From Liolophura sinensis (lineage: Eukaryota; Mollusca; Polyplacophora; Chitonida; Chitonidae), in assembly GCF_032854445.1 (NCBI RefSeq), contig NC_088298.1, forward strand, positions 7,675,504-7,739,503: a DNA stretch of 64,000 bases, written 5' to 3'. The notes below the pieces were generated by a model. It worked only from the letters and a program-made list of their open reading frames with translations, did not search any database and had not been told where the DNA came from. Below, piece by piece: positions 46,061 through 56,238 of this stretch. Position numbers and translations under genes: made by a program. How positions within the stretch are numbered: the stretch's first letter is position 1; every line of letters begins with the position of its first letter.

Positions 46061-46338
46061 ACCAGGATGGAGTGGGTCACTAAACTTGTTGAAGGTAAGT
46101 ATGGATGTGAGTAAAACTACCTGTTTTATTTGTTTGGCTAAAATCCCATTGATTCCTGTTTACACCACATGACTTGTGTGTTGATTTAATATTAAATCAT
46201 AAAAATAAGATGCAATCAATTCTTGCGTGGAAGAATGACTCGAATCCTATGTTTGTACAGTATGCATCCTGCGTACATGTAGAGAGGTAAGTAGCTCTCC
46301 GACGAGCAAAGCTATTAAGTCGTGTGAACTTTTTTCAG

Positions 46339-46452
46339 GACAGTGGCACCATGAGGGAAATACTGCTTATTGAAAAGCTTGAGACACTCGTCATGAAGGA
46401 TCGTGGACAAGGGGAGAAAGTAAAGCCTGTTCTTCCATTACCCAGGCAAGTG
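46339..46452 (+). pseudogene. Possible coding remnant, unknown family
   Basis: After TTTTTTCAG the sequence GACAGTGGCACC opens a frame reading MREILLIEKLETLVMKDRGQ then GEKVKPVLPLPR, followed by GCAAGT, a GC-type donor. The 46066-46094 stretch MEWVTKLVE before GTAAGT could precede it, but joining them gives a stop after 20 codons. The function is not recognised. Confidence 0.25.
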
Positions 46453-46705
46453 CAATTTTCATATACACTCTTCTATTATTAAGTATTATTATTAATTGTT
46501 AACCTTTAAGTGGAGAGCAAGCAAAGTCCCATTGACTTTTGCTAAATGCTGACCTCGGTGTTTAAATAATACAACAACCGCATATGGATAATGGAGTGTG
46601 TCCAGATAGCATGCTTACTTTCAAATCTGACATACAAATGTGTATGGGGGAATAACTCTTTACATATAACTCGCACAATACAGTTTTTAATTCGATATTA
46701 AGGGG

Positions 46706-46887
46706 TGAAGTCCAGCTCATGCTGGCTTCCTCTCCGGCCGCACGTGGGAAGGTCTTCCAGCAACCTACGGATGGTCGTGGGTTTCCCCGGGCTGTGCCTG
46801 GTTTCCGCCCACCATAATGCTGGCCGCCGTCGTATAAGTGAAATATTCTTGAGTGTGGCGTAAAATACCAATCAAATAAATAAATAA
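46706..46887 (+). mobile_element. SINE-A, recent 5'-truncated insertion with target duplication
   Basis: The element from TGAAGTCCAGCTCATGCTGG to ATCAAATAAATAAATA is flanked by ATATTAAGGGG at 46695-46705 and again at 46888-46898, a perfect 11-bp target site duplication. The body is close to the family consensus. Confidence 0.92.
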
Positions 46888-47439
46888 ATATTAAGGGGAG
46901 GTATTGTGAGAGTGAAGAAAACTGGTGTCGATGACGGTGTCATGTTATTGCCTGGGTAAGCTTTTTGTTATTGTCAGAATGGCCAGGAAGGGTTTTATGT
47001 GTTTATGTGTTTATGTGTAAATTTGGTTATATTTACACAAATCTTAAATGATTCCTGAAACTGTTTTGAAAAAGTAGACTTCTTAAATTAGAGGTTTGAT
47101 TTGATTTTTATTTTAATGTCAATGATCTCACACGTTTGCCACTATTCCGCCGGTCTGTTTTTTATGAAAAAAAAATGGTAAGCATAGATTATTCCAGTAT
47201 GAAACGTCCACTGTTTTTCTCTCGGTTTTGCACATTAGCACAAATTATTTATCTGATGTTATTATGACAAAGTTCTTCCAGTCTCTAGGTGACATGAGAC
47301 GTGGGTTCAGTATCATTCTCAGACAGGGAATTTTCAAGATTTCCCTGCTCCATTATTCTAAGGGACTTTAAAAATTTGCTGGAAACCATATTCCTTCCAT
47401 CAAAATGAAAAGAAAAATTTGCCAATATAATTTGTCAAA

Positions 47440-47545
47440 GGTCGGTGGTTTACTCTGGTATCCTCCATCCATAATACTGTAGTTCCCATCGTGCAAGTGA
47501 GAACTTCTTGAGGGTGGTGTAAACCGACAATCAAATACTAAATCA
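47440..47545 (+). mobile_element. Old SINE-A 3' part, sense
   Basis: GGTATCCTCCATCCATAATA, CCATCGTGCAAGTGAGAAC, TTCTTGAGGGTGGTGTAAAC and GACAATCAAATACTAAATC are worn family blocks. Confidence 0.6.
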
Positions 47546-47802
47546 ATATAACGAAGTTATGCCTTGATTTTTGGTCCTCTATTGGTTGTCTCCTTGTATG
47601 AAATTGCTCAGCTTGGGATTTATTTTAGGATTTAAACAACTGAAAATGGACATTCATGGTGTCATGCAAGAGCGGATTTAACATTAAAGGCAGCTTGTAC
47701 TAAAACATAGAGGTGGAGGATCAGTGATTTTCCCGAAATGCAGCAAAGTGAATGTCTGACCATAAACGTGAGGCACTTATTTATAATTGTTTTATTCTGC
47801 AG

Positions 47803-48090
47803 ATTCAGCAGTTGGATGCAGTTTCGAAGAACCTTTACAGTGCACTCTTGACACCTCCATCTCTGTGAATTTTCCTGCCGTGATGACGCCTTTAAATGTT
47901 CCTCTGTTCTCGGTGATGGAGAATTCATCTTTGCAAACACGTCAAGTGTCTTTGACAGCCTCGTTCTACTCATTGCTGTGTACTATGTTTTCGATATGTC
48001 ATATCCAGAGATATATGCTACTTTTCTGGGTCTACTGCAGCATTGGGTGCTGGAAGACCCGTTACCGAAAGGAAATGCACCAGCTGGGTA
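47803..48090 (+). pseudogene. Possible coding remnant with a hydrophobic helix, frameshifted
   Basis: From the acceptor TTCTGCAG one frame reads IQQLDAVSKNLYSALLTPPS and stops at TGA (about 47866). The next frame continues CRDDAFKCSSVLGDGEFIFA, then SLVLLIAVYYVFDMSYPEIY and LGLLQHWVLEDPLPKGN to TAA at 48088. The last block, LLIxxYYVFxxxYP followed by LQHxxLED, resembles the C-termini of uncharacterised invertebrate proteins I have seen, but I cannot name the family. The frame break suggests a relic. Confidence 0.35.
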
Positions 48091-48290
48091 AAATTTTCTG
48101 TAATAGTTGATTTGAGCATCATGAGACACGCATTTAAAAGGCATTTTAAATGCTAACACGGTAAAAAAGTAGTTCTGTGACTTCATTTTTATTCCTTATT
48201 AGTTGTTTACACAGTGGATACTATCACATGACAAGCTAAATAAAATCACCTGAGTGTTTCATTCTCTAAAATATACAAATGAAGGTTCAG

Positions 48291-48419
48291 GGGCCCGTTT
48301 CACAAAGCGTAAGTCACGTTATGTGCACGTATTTTCCATCGCAACCAATATTGCAGTTATCGCGTCGCTATGGTAGTTACGTGAACGTAGCGATATGTGC
48401 GCTTTGCGAAACGGGGCCC
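48291..48419. mobile_element. Foldback element 4 (GGGCCCGTTTC ends)
   Basis: Left end GGGCCCGTTTCACAAAGCG and right end CGCTTTGCGAAACGGGGCCC are near-perfect inverted repeats. Inner segments also pair in part (GTTATGTGCACGT with ACGTGAACGTAGC). The length of 129 bp and lack of coding fit a small MITE. A target duplication is not certain. Confidence 0.8.
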
Positions 48420-48785
48420 AGGTTTTAGGGTAAACTTTGACGACAGATAATCTGGTTAAGTTTCAAACACGCAGTTGATGTTACATTTCCAAATTTAACA
48501 CAGAGATACGTTTGGCACTACATGTAAGTACTTATATAGAAAGATAGAATTGTATGGATGACTTGAATCAGTATTGCTGAATCAGAAACCTGCCTTGTTA
48601 AGCATCATTAATTTGCGTTCTGAATTCTGAATTTATATTCAGAATTATACAGGAGAATGTATTTGCAAATTTATAGAAAATGCTATTTTTTTTATTAAAT
48701 ATGAAAATTTAATGTATCATGTTTTAAAATGCAGGTCAGTTTCGTTGAACTATTGGTGAACTCAGTTGTCTGTCAAATATATGTG

Positions 48786-48787
<2 letters not shown>

Positions 48788-48869
<82 letters not shown>
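48788..48869. repeat. (AT)n microsatellite, about 40 repeats
   Basis: Uninterrupted alternating A and T. Confidence 0.98.
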
Positions 48870-48870
<1 letters not shown>

Positions 48871-48874
48871 CGCC

Positions 48875-49510
48875 ACGTTTTGGTGAAAACATAAGGCTGC
48901 TCCAAACAATGTGTTGACCAATGCCAGGTTGTGCTAAATCTGAATTTTGATCAGCAAGCAAACCCTTTGTTTTAATGTCAATGTTAATGTTCATGAAAAA
49001 CTTGTCGGTATATCTTTTACTGTGATTTAGTTGAAGGATGAATCATTTCTTGTTAAGTACCAGACTTACAGAATACTAAAGTGCCAGATAGATGTGTACA
49101 TTCGAGTTTTTAGTAACTTGGAATAAACATACATCAAATCGTTAATGTGTGTTTCTGCTTTTTGTAAAGTTCGTCAACAATGAAATGGTTTTGAAGTAAT
49201 GTTCACACTTGGTATCCTTGTGAAAGGCTGGGGAATGTGAAATCCATCACTGTATATTTGTATGTCATTAAAATACCATCATCAATTTTGCAGCGTTTGT
49301 TTCTAAACGCCTGTGCATCTAATAACATGTTTATACGTTGACTTTGTGGATGAATAACATGTTGAAGCGTTAACTAAGTGTTACACACAAGTCAGCGTGT
49401 GTTATCATTTAACACTTAAACATGTTGACACCTTTTAATTTCATGCGTTAGCAAATCAGTCTTGTTTAAATGCATTTAAGTTTTGATTCAGTGTTACAGA
49501 AACGTGTTAA
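48875..49510. other. Intron 1 spacer; nothing recognised
   Basis: No coding signal. GTTAATGTTAAC-type words recur (TTAACACTTAAACATGTTGAC), without clear unit structure. Confidence 0.3.
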
Positions 49511-49525
49511 TAATGGCGTTATTTT

Positions 49526-49711
49526 ATTTATCTATTTATTTATTTATTTGATGGATGTTTTACGCCGTATTCAAGAATATTTCACATATACGAGGGCGGC
49601 CAGCATTAAGGTTGGAGGACACAGAGCAGAGCCCGGAGGAAATCTATGACCATCCGCAAGTTACTGCCAGACCTTCCTACGTACGACCGGAGAGGAGGCC
49701 AGCATGATCTG
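49526..49711 (-). mobile_element. SINE-A copy, antisense, with probable target duplication
   Basis: Reversed tail TTTATCTATTTATTTATTTA, TTTTACGCCGTATTCAAGAA, GGCGGCCAGCATTAAGG and GAGGCCAGCATGATC. TGGCGTTATTTT on the left and TGGCTTTATTTT on the right are a candidate 12-bp target duplication with one mismatch. Confidence 0.82.
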
Positions 49712-50037
49712 GTGGCTTTATTTTGATAACACTTTATTTTTTGTGACAGCGGGTAATCCATCGTCTTTCGAATCGGCATTATACTTGCCTCAGTTTTTGT
49801 TTTTCCTGGATTATGTAAAAAATAACTAACATTTTAAATTTTGACTATGTGTCGGTAAAGTTGGAATTAAATCATCCCCAAAGAGACTGTGTGCTTAGTT
49901 TCAACGACAAATACTTAGTTGCATAGTTACATACTGACAGCATACAGGTTTTACCAGCTTGATTCCTATTGGGTTTGGTAATGTTCGTCAAAAAATGAAT
50001 GTGTGTTACCTTTGTGAATGTCCTTGTTATGAAACCT

Positions 50038-50212
50038 GCTTGACTGGTGCTAGTATGATGTGTCCTGCTTGATTGGTGCTAGTATGATGTGTGCTGCTTG
50101 AATGGTGCTAGTATGATGTGTCCTGCTTGATTGGTGCTAGTATGATGTGTGCTGCTTGAATGGTGCTAGTATGATGTGTCCTGCTTGATTGTTGATAGTA
50201 TGATGTGAGCTC
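50038..50212. repeat. 29-bp tandem array with alternating variants
   Basis: Six units of TGCTTGATTGGTGCTAGTAT + GATGTGTCC. Odd and even units alternate TCC/TGC and ATT/AAT, so the real unit is a 58-bp dimer. Confidence 0.93.
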
Positions 50213-50320
50213 ACTGCGAATGCCACTGAACAGGCAAACGATATGTTGCAGGCTACAAGAACAGTTAATTTTATCGCCGACCTTTCATCAATTTACTTTT
50301 TAAACTGTTGAATGTTTCAG

Positions 50321-50409
50321 TCGAATATGGTTTGAAGTTGACCATTTCCATCAACGTAGTATTCAACGTGAGCAAGAAAAAAGAGTATACCATGGATTTT
50401 GAGAACAAG
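50321..50409 (+). CDS. Gene B exon 2: start of SEA domain
   Basis: The acceptor is AATGTTTCAG and the donor GTAATG at 50410. Two bases finish the codon left by exon 1 (G + TC = Val), then 29 codons read EYGLKLTISINVVFNVSKKK and EYTMDFENK, phase 0 at the end. Alternating hydrophobic residues and the DFENK end fit the first strands and helix of SEA domains. N-V-S is a possible N-glycosylation site. Confidence 0.72.
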
Positions 50410-50833
50410 GTAATGTGCCGTTAGCCAGTTGTTATTATAACCCTAATAAATGACAACTGCGGCGAGTTAACAGACCCAATGTTTAGTTAATGTACAGGTC
50501 ATTAAATAACATGACATCAACGTCAGAACTACATTTCACTGAGCAATCCATGAGTCGGCATTCAAACGCTTGTCCAGAGCTTTGCTTACATAGCATCATT
50601 TGCGGATGGCAAATAAATGCTGTTAGCATTTTAATTTTGTGGTATGAAAATCTAATACATTGCATTAAGGATGCAGTTTGTCGTGAAACAGTCCGACACG
50701 CATTTGTAATTTATAATTGGACAGGCTTATCATAATTTCCGATCATATATACATGAATATCGTGTGTCAATATCCCTTTTATTGGTTGTTTTGGATGTTA
50801 TTGTATTTTGACATTAATTAATTGACCTTACGT

Positions 50834-51010
50834 TCAAGTCCGGCTCATGCTGGCTTCCTCTCCGGCCGTTGGTAGGAAAGTCCTTCAGTAACCTGCGGAT
50901 GGTCGTAGGTTTTTCCCGGCTCTGCCCGGATTCCTCCCACCATAATGCTGATCGCCGTCGTGAGTGAAATATTCTTGATTACGGCGTAAAACACCAATAA
51001 TATAAATAAA
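50834..51010 (+). mobile_element. SINE-A copy, sense, in gene B intron 2
   Basis: GTTCAAGTCCGGCTCATGCT, CTTCCTCTCCGGCCGTTGG, ATTCCTCCCACCATAATGC and ACGGCGTAAAACACCAATAA, tail TATAAATAAATAG. Confidence 0.85.
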
Positions 51011-51348
51011 TAGATTGATGTTAATTATGGGACGAGAGAAATTATTATCCACTTAAAATGCGTTACCACCCAGAATTTTCAAACGTCTAAATGCCATTTT
51101 TCTAAAAAAAACCCTTTCTAATTTAATAACAAACGAGATGACATAGTCATTTAAATTAAAATTTGAATAGTATTCTAGACTTGTGATGTCTAACAATTGT
51201 TGCTGTGGGACGTATAACTAATTACTGTGAAGCATTTACATGAACAGTCAGATTAATGATTACACTGTATCAGGTATTGTGGTATCACTCTTTAAGCTGT
51301 TGCCTTTTTAAAAATTAAATTATACTTAGCTCAAGGATTCTGTTTCAG

Positions 51349-51407
51349 CTGACCATCGCTTACCAGAACATCCCTGGGTTCATCAAAGTGACAATACTTC
51401 ATGTAAG
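51349..51407 (+). CDS. Gene B exon 3: SEA domain core before the cleavage site
   Basis: After CTGTTTCAG, 19 codons and two bases read LTIAYQNIPGFIKVTILHVR (the last codon is split with exon 4). The donor is GTAAGA at 51408. AYQNIPGF followed by a beta strand matches the SEA pattern ahead of the cleavage loop. Phase 0 in and phase 2 out join exactly with exons 2 and 4. Confidence 0.75.
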
Positions 51408-51424
51408 GTAAGATTTTATCTGAG

Positions 51425-51500
51425 ATGGCTCGCTGTCGTATAAGTGAAATATTATTGAGTAGGCCTACGGCGTAAAACAACAACCAAATAAGTAAATATC
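51425..51500 (+). mobile_element. SINE-A 3' end, sense
   Basis: GTCGTATAAGTGAAATATTA, TTGAGTAGGCCTACGGCG, TAAAACAACAACCAAATAAG. It begins only 17 bp after the exon 3 donor. Confidence 0.75.
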
Positions 51501-51734
51501 TGAAATCAGTAAATCCAAGTTTCTGCCAATCAAGGAATTCATTAGTCAAACAAATCCATGGTTCTACAAATCAACTGCCGCTCAGATGAGTCCAATCAGA
51601 TTCCATGCTGTTACTGTTTGTGCAGCCTGCGTAATGACATTTGACGTGGTCGTTTGCGCGATCTAACCTTCACTGTAGACAGCTTTTCTTCCACCAATAT
51701 AGTGTGCTTAACTGTGCGTCACAGGTGGGAAAGT

Positions 51735-51830
51735 ATTTATTTATTTATATATTTGATTGGTGTTGCACGCCGTACTCAAGAATATTTTACTTATACGACG
51801 ACGGCCAGCATTACTGTTGGAGGGAAGATG
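51735..51830 (-). mobile_element. SINE-A 3' part, antisense
   Basis: TTTATTTATTTATATATTTG, GTGTTGCACGCCGTACTCAA, TTATACGACGACGGCCAGC and TTACTGTTGGAGGG. Confidence 0.78.
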
Positions 51831-51994
51831 GGAAAGGTACGTCTGTCAGTAATAAATCTGACAGCCATGCTAGAAGTGAATTTTTTTTACCCCAACAATA
51901 AGCAAGAATGAAATAAACTTAGATCTGGAAGCAACGCTATTGAAGAGGTTGCCTGTAGGAGAAACATGAATGCTAAACTTCAGCTCAATTACAT

Positions 51995-52250
51995 CAAGTG
52001 CTGAAATCGTCAATTTGGTAATTTGCGATAATTAATATGCACACAGAACATCAGCGATGCAACATTCCCCTTGTGTCAGTGTGCTTTATATGATTGAAAA
52101 TACTGTACATTTTGTTTAACTGTGATTCTAATACACAATACGCTAAGTCCGGAATTTGGTAATTTACGGTATTTAATATGCACACACCGTATCAACGATG
52201 GAATGTCCCTCTCGTGTTATTTGTGCTCTGCACGTGTGCAAACCCTGAGC
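51995..52250. repeat. Direct duplication of about 90 bp, step about 150 bp
   Basis: AATTTGGTAATTTGCGATAA, TTAATATGCACACAGAACAT, CAGCGATGCAACATTCCC recur as AATTTGGTAATTTACGGTAT, TTAATATGCACACACCGTAT, CAACGATGGAATGTCCC. Confidence 0.8.
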
Positions 52251-53309
52251 TATATACCGGCTATACGTTTTAAGGTATGACTCCAAACACTTTGTTTAAC
52301 ATTGCCTTCCCCGGTATTGAACGCCGGTGCCGACGCTCAGGGTACGACATAAGCTACGCCTGTAAAAAGCTAATAAATGATAAACTTTCAATATTAAATA
52401 CATACTATTACATAGTAATAATTACATAACCTTAACAACTGTATGGCAGTTGTTAGCCAGAGTTATTAGGAAACAGTTGTTTATGCATTTCAAAGGGCAG
52501 GATGAGTCTTTAGATTTGTTGAGCGGAGTCGTGTGGAAACAATAGTGTATTTTTACTGAGGTCGGGCTGAGACGTTTGGGGACCGCTGTAGATGCTTATG
52601 AGCCTGTGCAATGGGGTTCACTAACCTTCTACAAAGGAAACAAATCTTGTAACTGATAAAACAACAGTGCCCTCTGTCTATTTGAATAACAATGACAGCT
52701 TTGATTATTCATGATTACTGGTGTTGGTATTGAAATCAGAGGAATTGTTTTAGAGGACCCCCACTGATCGAGTCGAGAAAGATATAAAATGTTTCCTATT
52801 GTCGGAGCGAGTCGCTTTGAAACAATTGTACATTCTCTCTTGTCTAAGAAATGAGAAGTTTATGAAAATTGATCCAGTGCAGAACCGTTGATAGTCTTGT
52901 ACTGGATGTCACTATCTCGTAGTTTAAGAAGTAACAGGTTCAAATCCAGCTCAAGACCTTTTTCTGTAAGATTGAAACTGTGTAGCGGTAACGGCATTTT
53001 CTTAAATCCTAAGTCTCTGATCTACATATATAACATTAAGAATACTGTATGGAAACTTTTGGCAGTGGTGGATGACGGAAAGCATCCAAATGCTTACTAG
53101 CCAAGTTGACACATGAAGATTTGCATTTTGAAAAGGTATACCTGGCTATCCACCATATGAACTAGTCCTCTCTAAAGCGTAAAACGTCTGTCAATGACTT
53201 GTTAATGAAATAAGTACATAATTTTGCACAGAACTTGTTTAATGACATCAATCGTCTGTACACAGTGATATTTTTATTTATTTAAAATGTTTACGAAATC
53301 ACTATACAG

Positions 53310-53500
53310 ACCAGGAAGTGTGATGTGTGATCACGAGGTCAAATTCGACGCCATCAAAGTTCAGAAAGATGGGAACATGGTTGACGTCACCCACATCATC
53401 GAGGATGAGGTGCTGGAGAAAGGATTACCGTATCTCAGGAATGTTACCATTGCTAATGGCACTGTGAATGAAAAAAAGTTCAAGAAATCATTAAAGAGAG
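53310..53500 (+). CDS. Gene B exon 4: SEA domain with PGSV self-cleavage motif
   Basis: The acceptor is ACTATACAG and the donor GTAAAT at 53501. One base completes the Arg of exon 3, then the sequence reads PGSVMCDHEVKFDAIKVQKD, a long acidic helix (HIIEDEVLEKGLPYL) and NVTIANGTVNEKKFKKSLKR. G-S-V after two strands is the SEA autoproteolysis site, where the chain breaks between G and S and the halves stay bound. NVT and NGT are possible N-glycosylation sites. SEA length over exons 2-4 is about 110 residues, as usual. Phase 2 in, phase 1 out. Confidence 0.82.
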
Positions 53501-53624
53501 GTAAATGGGTGAGATAGTGCAAAACAACAGTAACATGTTATCTTGGCGTGTCCCTGTCGCTCACATCTTGATGTAATTAGGCACTAATGGGGAATATTCT
53601 TGTTAAAGATTCAGTTAATCACGG

Positions 53625-53878
53625 GTCCTCCGTGGTGGGTAGCGTGCAAACGCGGCGCAACGACCCAGGAGCCTATCACCAATTTGGTCCCTGTGAGTTC
53701 AAGTCCAGCTCATGCTGGTTTCCCCTTCAGGCCTACGTGTCAAGGTCTGTCAGCAACCTTCGGATGGTCGTGGGTTTTCCCCGGGCTCTGCCCGGTTTCC
53801 TCCCACCATCATGCTGGCTACCGTCGTATAAGTGAAATATTTTCGAGTATGGCGTATAACTCAAATAAATAAATAAAA
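53625..53878 (+). mobile_element. SINE-A copy, sense, near full length, in gene B intron 4
   Basis: GGGTCCTCCGTGGTGGGTAG (head), CGACCCAGGAGCCTATCACC, GTGAGTTCAAGTCCAGCTCA (B-box), GGTTTCCTCCCACCATCATG, TAAGTGAAATATTTTCGAG, tail CTCAAATAAATAAATAAAA. Confidence 0.88.
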
Positions 53879-53964
53879 CGAAAAAAGTGGTTCATTTCAA
53901 TAACTATTGGCTTAATTCGCAAATCAAACAAATTCAATTAATTAAATTTTAAAAATAATTTCAG

Positions 53965-54151
53965 CTAGGAGACATGCTATTCTCCACACGTGTAGTGTAG
54001 TGACACTTGACTGCGCTCCTGGTTTCAACTGCAACTCGTCAGACAGTGCAAAACCTGTCTGTCTGTCAGACTGTGAGACGGAAACCGGCCGTGAGAAATG
54101 CGGAAGTCATGGCACATGCACTCTGAGGAGTAACGGGAATATGACATGCGT
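53965..54151 (+). CDS. Gene B exon 5: Cys-rich segment and first part of EGF domain
   Basis: After AATAATTTCAG two bases complete an Ala codon. The peptide starts RRHAILHTCSVVTLDC and ends CGSHGTCTLRSNGNMTC with GT of the next codon; the donor is GTAAGT at 54152. EGF cysteines 1-4 lie here with spacings of 8, 5 and 9; the four preceding cysteines may pair among themselves. NSS and NMT are possible N-glycosylation sites. Phase 1 in, phase 2 out. Confidence 0.82.
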
Positions 54152-54184
54152 GTAAGTAGCTCGAGGGTCTCAATCACACTGTTC

Positions 54185-54535
54185 TTGTTGCTGATTTTAT
54201 TCCCTATGCTGTACGTCTTTAACTATATTGTATCCATGCATAAACCAGGATTCTGCTTGTGGACTAAGCATCTCTGGGACCTTGTCCCTTTGCATGGTTT
54301 TAATGTGATTGTATGTCAAATGTGAATTCTAGACCAGTGACGTCTAATAAATTAACATCACTGCATTTTTTAACCTAATTCTGCTAAAGCCATGGTGCAA
54401 GAGGGCATGTAAATTGCTATTATTTATGCATTTACATGAACAGTTAGAAGAAACCCCTGACTGAGGTAAACTGACAAGAGGCTGTATTTCACCAGTTACG
54501 TGTGACCATTTGACAACTATCACACTGTCGTCGAT
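54185..54535 (+). repeat. Dispersed repeat R1, full-length-like copy in gene B intron 5
   Basis: It begins CACACTGTTCTTGTTGCTG and ends TATCACACTGTCGTCG. The block order equals 14707-15010 plus the left part seen at 23268-23400. It starts about 30 bp past the exon 5 donor. Confidence 0.62.
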
Positions 54536-54673
54536 ATTTGCGATTTGTAGTACCAACTTTTAACATACAATCGAGTCGAACCTTCAGAACATTTGAATCG
54601 TTTCGGTTTTTATCGCATTCAACAAGTTGTGAGCGAGTCGAAAGAAATAGAGAAAGGTCATATATAGAGAAAT

Positions 54674-54678
<5 letters not shown>

Positions 54679-54706
<28 letters not shown>
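54679..54706. repeat. Short (TA)n microsatellite
   Basis: Fourteen TA repeats. Confidence 0.95.
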
Positions 54707-54708
<2 letters not shown>

Positions 54709-54825
54709 GATTTACACAATAACGAACGTAAATAAATCGCTCAGTGCATGTGTAATTTGCTAAAAAATCGAATTTGCATTACAATTTGAGATAATCGCAG
54801 TTATTTCCCTTTGTTTCCACATCAG

Positions 54826-55017
54826 TTGCACCGAGACTCCGAAGGAAATTTACAGTGGACACGACTGCAGTATTCGGGTGGAGAAATTCCGTTTAGAAAA
54901 GAATAAAATAATCGCCATTGGAGTCGGAGCTGGAGGAGGCGTTCTCCTCGTTTTCATAATTATCATCATTATCCTGATTCGCAAACTACGGAAGCCCAAG
55001 AACAGAAACAGATCCAA
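54826..55017 (+). CDS. Gene B exon 6: end of EGF, transmembrane helix, stop-transfer
   Basis: After CCACATCAG one base completes Val. CTETPKEIYSGHDC supplies EGF cysteines 5 and 6 (12 residues apart). A linker (SIRVEKFRLEKNK) leads to the helix IIAIGVGAGGGVLLVFIIII continuing IILI, then RKLRKPKNRNRSK, a positive inner flank. This predicts a type I membrane protein with the mucin outside. The donor is GTGAGT at 55018; phase 2 out. It is the clearest exon of the gene. Confidence 0.88.
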
Positions 55018-55102
55018 GTGAGTAGAGAAACTTTCGGTATGCATTGGCGGTAAAGATTCAAATTTAATTGAACATAGTTTTCTTAAAAAAACACAAGAAT
55101 TA

Positions 55103-55286
55103 CGCCACCAGTTTCCCAGCAAAACGTCACCAGTTTCCCTGCAAAACGTCACCAGTTTCCCAGCAAAACGTCACCAGTTTCCCAGCAAAACGTCACCAGT
55201 TTCCCTGCAAAACGTCACCAGTTTCCCAGCAAAACGTCACCAGTTTCCCAGCAAAACGTCACCAGTTTCCCTGCAAAACGTCACCT
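55103..55286. repeat. 22-bp tandem array in a 66-bp higher-order pattern
   Basis: Eight units of CGTCACCAGTTTCCCAGCAA + AA. Units with CAGCAAAA and CTGCAAAA follow the order CAG, CTG, CAG, CAG, CTG, CAG, CAG, CTG, a repeating triplet. It lies 85 bp past the exon 6 donor. Confidence 0.95.
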
Positions 55287-55350
55287 AGTTAGAAATGAAC
55301 AATAGACTACCGAGCTTTGACTCGAATTATTTTTGGCGGGATAGGTAATT

Positions 55351-55522
55351 CTTTATTTATTTATTTTATTCGTGTTTTACTCCGTACTCTGGAATATTTC
55401 ACTTATACGACGGCGGCCAGTGTTATGGTGGGAGGAAACCGGCCCGATCCCGAGGAAACCCACTATCATCGGCAGGTTATTGGCAGACTTTCCCACGTAT
55501 GGTCGGTGAGGAAACCAGCATG
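55351..55522 (-). mobile_element. SINE-A copy, antisense, in gene B intron 6
   Basis: TTTATTTATTTATTTTATTC, TTTACTCCGTACTCTGG, CGACGGCGGCCAGTGTTATG, GTGGGAGGAAACCGGCCC and GAGGAAACCAGCATG. Confidence 0.85.
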
Positions 55523-55696
55523 TAAACCATTGTCGGAAAATATGCATTAAACAGAGTGATGATTAAGAAATACAAAAAATACTTCAAAAATGAATTTTCC
55601 TCCATTTTTCTGGCATACTTTTTCTTCACGTTCATTGAAACCATACCCTTCTTTTTACAGTACCTTTCTGTAGCATTTACAGCTACCATTTCATCT

Positions 55697-55699
<3 letters not shown>

Positions 55700-55790
<91 letters not shown>
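55700..55790. repeat. (TA)n microsatellite, about 45 repeats
   Basis: Uninterrupted alternating T and A. Confidence 0.98.
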
Positions 55791-55792
<2 letters not shown>

Positions 55793-56238
55793 ACCCTCAA
55801 GGAATTATGGGACACCTCGTGTGTCAAATTTCAATGTTTTCCGATGATATATTGAGCTATCACCCATATTATTATTGGGTTCTGAATTTAAGCGGTTTAT
55901 TATTGTTACATTGGATGTTATGCATGGTTTAGCGATTGTTGATCACATATATGCCAGTAATTTATTCACATTCAAATAATGCATAAAGACTCGCGACAAT
56001 ATTGTGTTGTAGGCGTATAATCTCATCGCCGTTTGCTTATCGAAGCGTCTGTGGCCAGATTTGTACACGATTACCAGATTTGTACATGTATTTCCCCTCA
56101 CTTCAGAAGCTCTTATGTTTTACCAAATCTAGCGGGATTTTCTTGCAAAGTCTTGTGTAGACGAACTGGTTTCATGGCTAATCATTTGGTCCGGTTTTAT
56201 GTTGTTTAAATTTCAACGGTTCAATGTATTTTTTTAAG

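Noticed and set aside
55477-55855. Frames with Ile-Tyr repeats on both strands, also near 48780 and 54600
   Set aside because: Translation of (TA)n microsatellites.
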